Below are positions 1-8,508 of a stretch of DNA of 59,106 nucleotides, piece by piece (the stretch's first letter is position 1; the number at the start of each line of letters is the position of its first letter). Made by a program: the position numbers and the translations under genes. Source of the DNA: Deltaproteobacteria bacterium (GTDB lineage Bacteria > Desulfobacterota > Binatia > Bin18); contig VGTJ01000010.1 in assembly GCA_016874775.1 (NCBI GenBank), positions 1 through 59,106 on the forward strand, given 5' to 3'. A model generated the notes under the pieces. It saw nothing but the letters and a program-made list of their open reading frames with translations, did no database searches and was not told the DNA's origin.

Positions 1-1
1 C

Positions 2-100
2 AAAGGCCTACAGGTCTCCGACGATGAGTTTCAAGCGCTCAATATCAAACCCGGTAAGTTTCATGGCGATTGGAACTATACGCTTCTTCCTCGCTCTTAA
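2..100 (+). mobile_element. ISAzo13-type transposase, C-terminal fragment
   Basis: An open frame enters from the left edge and stops at TAA 98-100. Its last residues, GDWNYTLLPR plus Ser, and the preceding VSDDEFQALNI segment match my recollection of the C-terminal end of ISAzo13-type (Rhodopirellula-type) DDE transposases, which end in a WNYTI.PR-like motif. Only 32 residues are inside the window, so completeness cannot be judged. The IS end should lie in the next few tens of bases, but I cannot place the terminal repeat with certainty. The element sits directly upstream of pqqA and may influence or interrupt its upstream region. Confidence 0.72.
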
Positions 101-302
101 TCGGTAACTTAATTCTTGCCCATGCCTTACCCTTTGAATTTTGCTAATTTTCGCCAAAATGAAGCCTTTTTGATGCTCAAGAGGAAACGTCATTATCTTG
201 CCTGTAAGTTTTATCAAGAGGGCACGATCTTTTTTGTCATAGACAAACCACTTCTGCCGATATAGTTTATAGAGATCATGACAAGAAGGAGGTGATTCGC
301 AC

Positions 303-377
303 ATGACATGGACAACTCCCGATTTCCTCGAAGTGCGCATGGATGCAGAAGTCAGCTCATATATTTTCGTGGACTAA
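303..377 (+). CDS. pqqA: PqqA, coenzyme PQQ precursor peptide
   Basis: A 24-residue peptide starting MTWTTPDFLEVRMDAEVSSY. It carries the invariant Glu-x3-Tyr pair (E16 and Y20) that PqqE cross-links to build pyrroloquinoline quinone; family members are normally 22-26 residues. A strong Shine-Dalgarno AGGAGGTGA at 288-295 precedes the ATG at good spacing. It lies immediately upstream of pqqB, is followed by a perfect 12-bp inverted repeat, and belongs to the same-strand pqqABCDE run. The position, length and E/Y spacing make the assignment firm although the gene is very short. PqqD is expected to bind this peptide and present it to PqqE. Confidence 0.95.
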   Translation: MTWTTPDFLEVRMDAEVSSYIFVD

Positions 378-400
378 TCAGCGATCACTTTGGTATTGTT

Positions 401-440
401 AAAGGCGAGCTTTTTTCCGCATAAGGGGAAGCTCGCCTTT
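401..440 (+). promoter_or_regulatory. Hairpin between pqqA and pqqB
   Basis: A perfect 12-bp inverted repeat, AAAGGCGAGCTT (401-412) and AAGCTCGCCTTT (429-440), with a 16-nt loop. It begins 23 nt after the pqqA stop. No U-run follows the right arm, so a classical terminator is not evident. It more likely stabilises or partially terminates the transcript so that pqqA mRNA exceeds pqqB-E mRNA, as is known for pqqA in other bacteria. The function is inferred; the repeat is directly visible. Confidence 0.7.
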
Positions 441-508
441 CCGTACCTGCCTCATGTCTCTCCTAACTAATTACGTAGCGATTGTTGCACGACCGTGAGG
501 AACGTAAC

Positions 509-1432
509 GTGCGGGTAAGAGTGCTTGGATCAGCAGCAGGTGGTGGCTTCCCGCAGTGGAACTGTAATTGCGTCAATTGTCACGGGTTTCGCTCAGGCAC
601 GCTACGTGCTCAAGCACGGACACAATCTTCGCTGGCTCTGAGTGCGGACGGACAGCGTTGGTATCTGCTTAATGCCAGTCCTGATATTCGTCAACAAATC
701 AATTCTTCTCCTTGCTTGTCGCCCCAGGCCGTCCCACGCGACACGCCGATTCAAGCGGTTCTACTCACTAATGGTGAGATCGACCATATAACTGGCCTTC
801 TCTCTTTGCGCGAGTCGCAACCCCTTTGCGTGTACTCGACGGCCCAGGTGCAGCAGTGGGTGCTAGAGACCAATGCGGTGTTTCGCGGCTTGTTTCGCGC
901 GCCAACCTTGAGCCAATGGAAGATTGTGAAGCCAGACACCCGCCAGGAGCTGGTTGGCATAGATGGTAAGAGTAGCGGCCTCTCGTTTGAAGCAGTGCGT
1001 GCCCCAGGAAAGCCGCCTGCGTATCTCACCGGCTTGGTGCCTGAGTCGGATGAAGCGACCATCGCATATAAAGTGACCAATGATGCGACTGGCCGTACGC
1101 TGGTCTATCTTCCGGCGGTAAAAAGTATTGACGCGGTGGTCCGCTCCATGTTGGACAATTGTCAGGGCTTCTTTTTCGATGGCACCTGTTGGTCTGACGA
1201 TGAGTTGGTTCGCTTGGGCCTCTCGCAGAAGACCTCTCTTTCAATGGGCCATGTTCCCATCAGCGGACCAACAGGCAGCTTAGCGCAGTTGGCGTCGTTG
1301 CAAGGGGTGCGAAAAATTTATACGCATATGAACAACACCAACCCGCTGCTCATTGAAGATGCGCCCGAGCGGCGGATTGTCGCCGAGGCTGGCTGGGATG
1401 TGGCATTTGATGGTATGGAATTCGAGGTTTGA
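509..1432 (+). CDS. pqqB: PqqB, metallo-beta-lactamase-fold PQQ biosynthesis protein
   Basis: About 307 residues. The GTG at 509 gives the canonical start VRVRVLGSAAGGGFPQWNCN, with a GAGGA ribosome site 8 nt upstream; a TTG at 482 would add nine non-conserved residues and is less likely. PqqB belongs to the metallo-beta-lactamase superfamily and acts in PqqA-derived tyrosine hydroxylation before the PqqC step. The Cys-rich NCNCVNCHG segment is the family zinc site. Segments NGEIDHITGLLSLRE and MGHVPISG match conserved PqqB blocks. It is second in the pqqABCDE operon. Confidence 0.96.
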   Translation: MRVRVLGSAAGGGFPQWNCNCVNCHGFRSGTLRAQARTQSSLALSADGQRWYLLNASPDIRQQINSSPCLSPQAVPRDTPIQAVLLTNGEIDHITGLLSLRESQPLCVYSTAQVQQWVLETNAVFRGLFRAPTLSQWKIVKPDTRQELVGIDGKSSGLSFEAVRAPGKPPAYLTGLVPESDEATIAYKVTNDATGRTLVYLPAVKSIDAVVRSMLDNCQGFFFDGTCWSDDELVRLGLSQKTSLSMGHVPISGPTGSLAQLASLQGVRKIYTHMNNTNPLLIEDAPERRIVAEAGWDVAFDGMEFEV

Positions 1433-1467
1433 AGAAGTCTGGAGATGGTGAAGACTGAGACGCGTAT

Positions 1468-2208
1468 ATGAGTACAACTGAAACCCGACCACTGTGGACA
1501 CCGAAGGAGTTTGAACAGCAACTACGTGCGGTAGGTGAGGAAGGGTATCATGATAAGCACCCTTTCCATGTATTGATGCACGAGGGCAAGCTCACCAAGC
1601 GCCAATTGCAAGCGTGGATTGAGAATCGCTTTTACTATCAGGTCATGATTCCCAAGAAAGATTCGGCGATCATGGCTAAGATGACCACGCCAGTCGAACG
1701 ACGGGCATGGATTCAGCGGATTATCGACCACGATGGTACACCTGGCCAGGAAGCGGGCGGTATTCACAAGTGGCTGGTGTTGGGTGAGGCAGCCGGACTG
1801 CGCCGCGAAGACATGGAAAGCCTTCGCTACGTGCTTCCTGCGGTGCGATTCGCTGTCGATGCCTATTTGACCTTAGTACAGACCCATTCGTTGGTTGAAG
1901 CGGTGGGGTCGTCTCTCACTGAACTTTTCGCGCCAACGCTGATGTCGCGCCGACTGCCCGCCTTTGAAGTGCACTATCCGTGGGTGGAGCAGCGCGGACT
2001 GGAGTATTTTCGTTCGCGCCTTATTCAGGCGCCGCGCGATGTTGAGTTTGGTCTTGATTACGTGGTAAAGAACTGCACAACCCGAGACTTGCAAGAGCGT
2101 GTCGTGCGTGTCTTAACTATCAAGTGCCATATATTGTGGAGCCTGCTTGACGCCGTGCATTTCGCCTATGTCACTCCAGGATTGCCACCGCCGTTGTGGG
2201 GAAAGTGA
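1468..2208 (+). CDS. pqqC: PqqC, pyrroloquinoline-quinone synthase
   Basis: 246 residues, typical for the family. This cofactorless oxidase performs the last step of PQQ formation: ring closure and eight-electron oxidation of AHQQ. Recognisable blocks are [20 protein letters not shown] near the N-terminus, [20 protein letters not shown], and IIDHDG around residue 90, all conserved in the all-helical PqqC/TenA-like fold. The ATG at 1468 lies 35 nt after pqqB in the same direction, and pqqD follows after 11 nt, so the gene is within the operon. No truncation is seen. Confidence 0.97.
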   Translation: MSTTETRPLWTPKEFEQQLRAVGEEGYHDKHPFHVLMHEGKLTKRQLQAWIENRFYYQVMIPKKDSAIMAKMTTPVERRAWIQRIIDHDGTPGQEAGGIHKWLVLGEAAGLRREDMESLRYVLPAVRFAVDAYLTLVQTHSLVEAVGSSLTELFAPTLMSRRLPAFEVHYPWVEQRGLEYFRSRLIQAPRDVEFGLDYVVKNCTTRDLQERVVRVLTIKCHILWSLLDAVHFAYVTPGLPPPLWGK

Positions 2209-2219
2209 GCGATTGATCG

Positions 2220-2501
2220 ATGGCTGAACTACCGGCTGATTTCCGTCCGCGACTGGCTTCGAAAGCGCGCTTGCGTTGGGACGCGGTTGAGAAGAAGCAC
2301 ATGCTCGTGTTTCCTGAAGCGGCGTTGGTATTAAATGATAGTGCGGCTGCTATCCTCAAACTGTGCGACGGCGAGCGCGTGGTGTCGCAAGTTATCGATG
2401 CTCTGGTTGAGCAATTTACTGGGGCGGATCGTAACGTGATTGCGCAAGAAGTGAACGTCCTGCTTGAACGCTTGCAAACCCGCGGTTTGCTGGAGTCGTA
2501 G
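2220..2501 (+). CDS. pqqD: PqqD, PqqA-binding peptide chaperone
   Basis: 93 residues, the normal PqqD size. PqqD is a RiPP recognition element that binds PqqA and delivers it to the radical-SAM enzyme PqqE. The sequence shows the expected pattern: FRPRLASKARLRWDAVEKKH, then the peptide-binding strand LVFPEAALVLNDSAAAILKL, then a helical C-terminus (VNVLLERLQTRGLLE). It is separated from pqqC by 11 nt and from pqqE by 5 nt, so it is clearly co-transcribed and probably translationally linked. In some bacteria pqqC and pqqD are fused; here they are separate. Confidence 0.96.
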   Translation: MAELPADFRPRLASKARLRWDAVEKKHMLVFPEAALVLNDSAAAILKLCDGERVVSQVIDALVEQFTGADRNVIAQEVNVLLERLQTRGLLES

Positions 2502-2506
2502 ATTAT

Positions 2507-3613
2507 ATGGCTGCTCCTCGCCCGTATACGCTCGTTGCCGAGCTGACTTACCGCTGCCCATTACGCTGTCCGTATTGTTCGAATCCCATCGATCTGCAGC
2601 TCAAAAAAGGTGAACTGACCACCGAGCAGTGGTGCCAAGTGTTTTCTGATGCTGCTGAGTTAGGTGTTATTCAGCTGCATCTCTCTGGCGGTGAGCCCAC
2701 GGTTCGCAAAGACCTGCCGGAGTTGATACGTCACGCGCGCAAATGTGATCTGTACACCAACCTCATTACGGGTGGGACGTTAGTGAGTGAGGACGACTTG
2801 CGGGAGTTTCGAGACTGCGGTCTTGATCACGTGCAGTTAAGCATCCAAGATACCGATCGCGAAACAGCGGAGCTGATTGCTGGCGTCCGTTCGTATGACA
2901 AGAAGTTAGAAGTCGCGCGACAAATTACCAAGCTTGGCTTGCCACTAACGCTGAATGTTGTGGTGCATCGCTATAACATTGGCCATGTGCCAGAGCTTAT
3001 TGCTCTCGGCGCGGAACTTGGTGCTCAGCGACTAGAGCTTGCCAATAGTCAATACGTGTCGTGGGCATTGCAAAATAGGAACACCCTGTTGCCAACCCAA
3101 GCGCAACGTGATGAGGCCGCGGCCATAGCCCGGGAGGCACGCGAACGCTATCGCGGCAAAATGGAAATTGTCTTCGTGCAGGTTGACTATCTGACGAAGG
3201 AACCTAAACCCTGTATGGGAGGGTGGGCACGGACGTACATGCTCATCACACCAACCGGCGAAGTATTGCCGTGTCACGCTGCCCACACCATTCCCAATCT
3301 CCACTTTGATAATGTGCAGCAGCAATCGTTGAAGACGATATGGCCTGAGTCGCCAGCACTGAATGCGTTTCGTGGCGATGCGTGGATGGAAGAGCCGTGC
3401 CGTAGTTGCCCGAATAAAGCGAAGGATTTTGGCGGTTGCCGCTGTCAGGCGTTTCTATTGACCGGTGACCCTGCCGCTACCGATCCTGTTTGTCATCTGT
3501 CTCCTCGCCATGATGTCATTGTTGAGGCTATAGCTACGGCAGAACACGTGGACAATGCTCCGCTTGTGTATCGGGATCAAAAAAACAGCGAACGATTATT
3601 GAGTCGCTTATGA
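2507..3613 (+). CDS. pqqE: PqqE, radical SAM PqqA cross-linking enzyme
   Basis: 368 residues. PqqE uses S-adenosylmethionine and Fe-S clusters to form the C-C bond between the Glu and Tyr of PqqA. The radical-SAM CX3CX2C motif is at the N-terminus (CPLRCPYC, about residues 20-27), followed by LHLSGGEPTVRKDL, the SAM-binding GGE motif. A C-terminal SPASM domain supplies further cluster cysteines: CMGGW, VLPCHAAHTIPNL, EPCRSCPNKAKDFGGCRCQ and a final PVCHLS. The stop overlaps the next gene's start by 4 bp (ATGA), coupling it to a permease. Confidence 0.97.
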   Translation: MAAPRPYTLVAELTYRCPLRCPYCSNPIDLQLKKGELTTEQWCQVFSDAAELGVIQLHLSGGEPTVRKDLPELIRHARKCDLYTNLITGGTLVSEDDLREFRDCGLDHVQLSIQDTDRETAELIAGVRSYDKKLEVARQITKLGLPLTLNVVVHRYNIGHVPELIALGAELGAQRLELANSQYVSWALQNRNTLLPTQAQRDEAAAIAREARERYRGKMEIVFVQVDYLTKEPKPCMGGWARTYMLITPTGEVLPCHAAHTIPNLHFDNVQQQSLKTIWPESPALNAFRGDAWMEEPCRSCPNKAKDFGGCRCQAFLLTGDPAATDPVCHLSPRHDVIVEAIATAEHVDNAPLVYRDQKNSERLLSRL

Positions 3614-4209
3614 GCAAACCAGTGGAATCGAGTACGGCAAACGCGAAAGCGACAGACAACCCGACAGGTGCTCCAAGTGGGCGTGGTCGGCAAAAGGGGA
3701 AGAAGGGCGTGGATTCCTCGATTTGGGTAATGGGTGGCTTGACCCTGTTGATGGTCATCTTGGCGTATCTGAAAAGTCCTGACTTGCCAATGCGTGGGTT
3801 ACAGACCTCAATGTCGCTCTTACAGGATGTGTGGTTACCACTGCTGCTAGGATTTCTGCTGGCAGGTTTCTTTGATGTGTTAGTGCCGCGTGAGTTCCTG
3901 GTTAAATGGATGGGCGAACAGTCTGGTATCAAAGGGATCTTGATTGGGTGGCTGATCGGTCTTGCTATGCCCGGTGGTCCTTATGTCGTGTTTCCCATTG
4001 CCGCCTCTCTGTTCAACCAAGGTGTCGGCGTTGGTCCATTAGTGACTTTCATTACGGCTAAGTCTCTTTTGTCCCCGACCCGCCTATTTTCTTGGGAGGC
4101 GCCATTCCTTGGTTGGCCCTTTGCAGCAGCACGGGCGATCCCGAGTTTGCTCCTTCCGCCGTTGGTGGGGATTATCGGCCAACGGCTATTCTCGTATTTC
4201 AATCGGTAG
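3610..4209 (+). CDS. Small integral-membrane permease coupled to pqqE
   Basis: 199 residues. A basic, disordered N-terminus of about 35 residues rich in Gly, Lys and Ser is followed by four or five hydrophobic segments (about residues 40-57, 72-92, 105-135, 140-155 and 170-195). The motif GLAMPGGPYVVFPIAASLF resembles the conserved loop of the ArsP/DUF318 permease family (PF03773), but the protein is only about half the length of those two-repeat permeases. It overlaps pqqE by 4 bp, so it is translated with the pqq operon. A role in moving PQQ or an intermediate across the membrane is an attractive inference, not shown. Family assignment is moderate. Confidence 0.72.
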   Translation: MSKPVESSTANAKATDNPTGAPSGRGRQKGKKGVDSSIWVMGGLTLLMVILAYLKSPDLPMRGLQTSMSLLQDVWLPLLLGFLLAGFFDVLVPREFLVKWMGEQSGIKGILIGWLIGLAMPGGPYVVFPIAASLFNQGVGVGPLVTFITAKSLLSPTRLFSWEAPFLGWPFAAARAIPSLLLPPLVGIIGQRLFSYFNR

Positions 4210-4259
4210 TCAGTGGTGTTTGGTATTTGTTGTGTGGTACGTCTATAGGTTCCTTCTTC

Positions 4260-5600
4260 CTAAGGGAGATCGTTAGTCCCAGCAGCCAGGGCCAGCAACC
4301 CGCTCCCAACTTGTAGTGATACGAGTTTTTGCAGAGGGAGTATCTGCAGGGCCCCTTCGGCTTCGATCTGCGCCATGCGCTCCTCGATATGTGTACGCAT
4401 CGCCACAGCCCGCTCTCTCTCGCCGATGTCGCTTGCCAATCGATACAGTTCTCCCAAATACAGTAGACAATGAAAGCTGCGGCACACGCGTGCATCGAAG
4501 GCTTGTGCTCCTGTCGCTTCCTGCTGATAGGCGGGATTGGCCAACGCATTACGCTGCGCGATCAGTCGCTTTGGTGTACGGCGCAGATATTCAGCCACTG
4601 AACGAAACAAGCGGTTCTGTGGTAGCCGTTCTCGTAGTGCACTGAAATGCGTTTCAAGAATCCGCACCGTTGCTTCGGTACGTTGCAGTCCGTCTTCCAT
4701 AGCTTTACGCCGAGACGTACCGGACAGGCTTTGGTCTTCAAGGGCGGGATCGGTGAAATATGGCAGTTCACAAATGAACGATAGCGCATGAGGCACTAAC
4801 GTCTTGAGATAATCATCAGTGCTGGTTCCGGTTGAGAAAAACGGCGCAGGATCTTCACCAAGATTCTTCGCCATGAAATCGTAGCCTTCGCGTGCACCAA
4901 ACAGCGGGTAGATCGCGCGATCCCAAGCTTCAATATACGGCACCTCCGGTTCTCCCCCATGCAGTGGTAACCGATGATCCGCTACCAGTTGATGAAGCTG
5001 GGGGAACAACGCTGGGAGATGTTGCGAGAGGTAGAAGTACACGCCACAGAAACTGGCATTGTGTAGACTAGAGAGAAAGTCTGGACGGCATTGTTGCATC
5101 AACTGCATCACTACCTGTGTTTCAGCAGGAGGCGTGGTGAAGTGCAGCGTCTTATAATGGATCGGAAAGCCCCACTCGACCTGCTCATCTTGTGGTGGAC
5201 GATAATAATTCAGGGCATACTTGATCGGTGAGAATGTCCCTTTGAACCAACCTTCATTCAGCGCGAGTCCATCTGGATCAGATGCCTTGACGATCAGGAA
5301 GGTACAATCGAATTGTTCTCGCAGCTCCGACTGTTCGCACAAAAGACGGCTCAAGAACTCAAGCGTCAGAACGCCGATCGGTTCATTCGGATGCGGAGCT
5401 CCAAGAAACAATACGGTACGCTTGCCGTGACCGATGGTGAGTAGTTCGATGGGTCGTCCATCGGTAGACGAGCCAATCACTTGTAGTTTGGCGAGTTCAG
5501 GAAATTCATCGACTAGGCGCAACGAGCTGTGATGTAATTCCTCCAGCGTGGGAAAGTCTCGGTAGTCCGGGATACCGGTCAAGATGTCACTCAGTGTCAT
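4260..5600 (-). CDS. M14-family zinc carboxypeptidase-like protein
   Basis: 446 residues. The zinc site of the M14 carboxypeptidase fold is visible: HPNE (H70 and E73 of the HxxE motif, in LGAPHPNEPIG) and a later His in SSLHNASFCG (H180). The N-terminal part (EFPELAKLQVIGSSTDGRPIELLTIG) is the usual lead-in strand and helix. About 200 further residues with no recognised domain follow. No signal peptide is seen, so it is probably cytosolic. It is convergent to the pqq operon with a gap of about 50 bp, and lies downstream of an M1 aminopeptidase on the same strand (63-bp gap). The substrate is unknown. Confidence 0.82.
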   Translation of the reverse strand: MTLSDILTGIPDYRDFPTLEELHHSSLRLVDEFPELAKLQVIGSSTDGRPIELLTIGHGKRTVLFLGAPHPNEPIGVLTLEFLSRLLCEQSELREQFDCTFLIVKASDPDGLALNEGWFKGTFSPIKYALNYYRPPQDEQVEWGFPIHYKTLHFTTPPAETQVVMQLMQQCRPDFLSSLHNASFCGVYFYLSQHLPALFPQLHQLVADHRLPLHGGEPEVPYIEAWDRAIYPLFGAREGYDFMAKNLGEDPAPFFSTGTSTDDYLKTLVPHALSFICELPYFTDPALEDQSLSGTSRRKAMEDGLQRTEATVRILETHFSALRERLPQNRLFRSVAEYLRRTPKRLIAQRNALANPAYQQEATGAQAFDARVCRSFHCLLYLGELYRLASDIGERERAVAMRTHIEERMAQIEAEGALQILPLQKLVSLQVGSGLLALAAGTNDLP

Positions 5601-5663
5601 AATGCTTTACAATTGTATAGGATGGGCATGGCCCACCTCACACGGGTGCTCTGGTAGTGTGGC

Positions 5664-8258
5664 TTAGACCTGTTGTGTCAAATACCTTGCAATCTTCGCC
5701 GCATCTCGCTCTTTTCCCGCGACTGCAATGCGAAGCTTTTCCAGATGTTGCTGCACAGTTTTTTCTGCCTGTTTCACCGGGTGTGAAGCAAAGAAGTTGA
5801 TGACCTCTGCTTCTCGCTGAGGCGTGACCAACGAGAGAATGCCTTCACACATCCGGCCGATCGAGTTGTCTGGATATTGGCGACCCATCTCGTCCCAATG
5901 GTCTTTCATATACTGCCATGCACGTTCGCGGAGTTCCGTGTTGAGGAGCAGGGCGCGCATCAGATAAGGGGCATTCTGCGTACGGACTTCACCATTGATG
6001 GTGAGCTGTAACGTTCGCTCGAATAATTCGGGCGAACGAAATGTGGCAAGAGCAAACAAATAGCGTGTCTCATCTTGCGGTGTTTTTGCTTGCTTGTATT
6101 GCGAGGTGAATTCCTCGTACTCAGCGAGGTCACCGCAAGCCGCAACAATCGAGACCAGTGCAGGAACGACGTTGCGATCTATTGATGTTGGATTCTGTTT
6201 ATATTGTGCATAGCGGGTGCGCGCTTCGGCTTGAATCGTTGTGTCTGCGCCGAGAGTGCCGAGCGCAGTCAGCAAGTCACCACGTAACTGGCCGATCAGG
6301 TCGCTTTCTCCTGCTTGTGGATTCCAACCCAGTTTCTGCACTATCGGTGTGAGGAGGTGGCGTAGAAACTTCTGTAACGCTGGTCGCTGCGGCGCATCGA
6401 GCAGGTAATCGAGATATTGGGCTGATGCCAGTATCACGTTCCAGACATTTGGATCAGTCTCCTCACGGAACAGCGAGAGGAGATCAAGGTACGTCGTCAT
6501 GGGTGTCAGACCAGCCTGCGCCGCTGCCCAGGTGTCGTTGATGAGATTGAAGCGTTCGACGGCAGTAAGGATTTTGTCCAGGTTGTTTGTCAGGCACTTC
6601 TGCAGATCTCGTGAGTACTGCACGCGATAAAAGCCGTGGCCCCCGGAGTTCACTACGACCCACTCCGGTTGTGATGAGAGAGTAAGGCGTATGTCTGTAC
6701 TGGTCAACAATGCTTTCTGTTCATGAATACCTTGTGCCGTCTTTGCGCGGAGGAAAATCGGCACGTGCCAGAGTTGCGGTTGGCTGTTTCCATCTGACGA
6801 ATAGCGGAATCTCTGCTGGGAAATGACAACGTCGTTCCCTTGCACCTCCACTTTCAGCATCGGATACCCGGGCTGAAAGATCCACGAATCCATCAGCGCA
6901 CGTGCTGGTTGTCGCGAGGCTTCCTCTATGGCATCCCACAGGTCGGTGGTCTCAGTATTCGCATATTCATGCTTTTTCAAATAGAGGCTGATCCCAGCAC
7001 GAAACGCTTCTGCACCGAGATACTGCTCTAACATGCGCAAGACCGCCGCACCTTTTTGGTACGTCAGCACATCGAACATGCCTTGTGCTTCTTCAGGTCG
7101 ATGCACCGGGAATTCAATCGGACGCGTACTCTGCAAGCCATCGACTTGCATGGCGCTCGCGCGTGAGACCGCGAAGCTCGTCCACTGCTGCCATTCCGGC
7201 TTGATGTGATCGACTGCCAACGCCGCCATGAATGTGGCGAACGCTTCGTTCAACCACAATCCATTCCACCAACGCATGGTGACGAGATCACCGAACCACA
7301 TATGTGCATTCTCGTGCGAGACGATATTGGCGACTCGTTCGAGATCGCGCCGCGCAGCGTTGTGTGGATCAACTAGCAACGCAGTCTCACGATAAGTGAC
7401 AGCGCCGAGGTTTTCCATCGCACCGAACGCGAAATCTGGGATAGCGATGAGGTCAAGCTTGTCGCCAGGGTAGGGGTACTGGTAGTAGTCACTGAAGAAT
7501 CGTAACGACGCTGCGCCGATTTCTTGGCCGAAGGGTGCTAAGTGCCGTTTCCCAGGAACCGCCCACACTCGCACTGGTGTCTTGCCCACATGAACCGGCT
7601 CGGTGCCCTCAAACTCGCCGACAATGAAAGCAACCAGATAGGTCGACATCTTAATACTGTCGGCGAAGACGACCTCTTTCTTCCCAGTACCAGGAAGAGG
7701 AGATTCACGGACAACAGCGGTGTTGGAAATGGCTGTCAAATGCTCAGGAATGATAAAGGTCGTCTGGAATACGGCTTTCCATGCTGGTTCATCCCAACAG
7801 GGAAATGCCCGTCGTGCATCGGTAGCTTCAAACTGCGTGGAAGCGAGCACCTTATCGTTGCCTTGGGTATCCTTGTACGTGCTGCGATAAAACCCATGTA
7901 ACTTGTCGTTGAGGATTCCGGAAAACGTAAGCTGTAGCTCATATGAACCGCGTGCAAGCTGATCAGGGAGCTTCAACAGCGCACGTTGATTGATCTCATC
8001 CAGGGTGGCGGTTCCAACGACTTTCTTCCCACTCTTTGAGACAATCGAGACAGCATGAATTTGCAGCTCTGCGGCGTTGAGACAAATCTCCGCCGTTGGC
8101 TCTAACACCTCAATTGTTACGATTTCCTCGCCGGCAAAAGTGAAGGCGGTCAAATCTGGAGTAAGGCGGATCTGATAACGATCCGGGCGAACATTGGTTG
8201 GTAATTTATACGCCTGCTCATCAACAGCCGACGCTCCATGTGTTTGGGTATCTGCCAT
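5664..8258 (-). CDS. M1-family zinc aminopeptidase (PepN/ERAP-like)
   Basis: 864 residues, typical of the eukaryote-like M1 group. The exopeptidase motif GAMEN is at residues 279-283. The zinc motif HEXXH reads HENAH (H315-H319, Asn in place of the usual Leu), with the third ligand E338 in NEAFATF. An N-terminal beta domain (LPTNVRPDRYQIRLTPDL) and a C-terminal helical ERAP1-like domain (WVVVNSGGHGFYRVQY onward) are present. No signal peptide is seen, so it is cytosolic. It removes N-terminal amino acids from peptides. It shares strand and proximity with the M14 gene, and a 250-bp AT-rich divergent promoter region separates it from a sensor kinase. Confidence 0.95.
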   Translation of the reverse strand: MADTQTHGASAVDEQAYKLPTNVRPDRYQIRLTPDLTAFTFAGEEIVTIEVLEPTAEICLNAAELQIHAVSIVSKSGKKVVGTATLDEINQRALLKLPDQLARGSYELQLTFSGILNDKLHGFYRSTYKDTQGNDKVLASTQFEATDARRAFPCWDEPAWKAVFQTTFIIPEHLTAISNTAVVRESPLPGTGKKEVVFADSIKMSTYLVAFIVGEFEGTEPVHVGKTPVRVWAVPGKRHLAPFGQEIGAASLRFFSDYYQYPYPGDKLDLIAIPDFAFGAMENLGAVTYRETALLVDPHNAARRDLERVANIVSHENAHMWFGDLVTMRWWNGLWLNEAFATFMAALAVDHIKPEWQQWTSFAVSRASAMQVDGLQSTRPIEFPVHRPEEAQGMFDVLTYQKGAAVLRMLEQYLGAEAFRAGISLYLKKHEYANTETTDLWDAIEEASRQPARALMDSWIFQPGYPMLKVEVQGNDVVISQQRFRYSSDGNSQPQLWHVPIFLRAKTAQGIHEQKALLTSTDIRLTLSSQPEWVVVNSGGHGFYRVQYSRDLQKCLTNNLDKILTAVERFNLINDTWAAAQAGLTPMTTYLDLLSLFREETDPNVWNVILASAQYLDYLLDAPQRPALQKFLRHLLTPIVQKLGWNPQAGESDLIGQLRGDLLTALGTLGADTTIQAEARTRYAQYKQNPTSIDRNVVPALVSIVAACGDLAEYEEFTSQYKQAKTPQDETRYLFALATFRSPELFERTLQLTINGEVRTQNAPYLMRALLLNTELRERAWQYMKDHWDEMGRQYPDNSIGRMCEGILSLVTPQREAEVINFFASHPVKQAEKTVQQHLEKLRIAVAGKERDAAKIARYLTQQV

Positions 8259-8508
8259 AACATGTTCCTCGCTTTGCTCTTACTCATGCCGCTGTAGCCT
8301 GTGCATTTCTTGTTACTTAGGGAAACATGCGATCCTTTACGCTGAAACTGATTAAAGAATCAAGAGCGCGCCTTTTCTTGCTTTGGAACCGAGGTAAATT
8401 GGTGTGTTTGTATACAGGATTTCACAAGGAGAAAATTCTCCTAACCCTTATTCAAAGAGAGATGTACTCTTAGAAATAAAGATAATTGCAGTTGTTAAAT
8501 TATAACTT

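Noticed and set aside
8-340. A 110-codon open frame on the minus strand
   Set aside because: It is antisense to the transposase end and covers the upstream region and start of pqqA; no family resemblance and no ribosome site.
4260-5600. The M14 protein as PqqF
   Set aside because: PqqF is an M16 peptidase with an inverted HxxEH motif; this protein has an M14 HxxE site.
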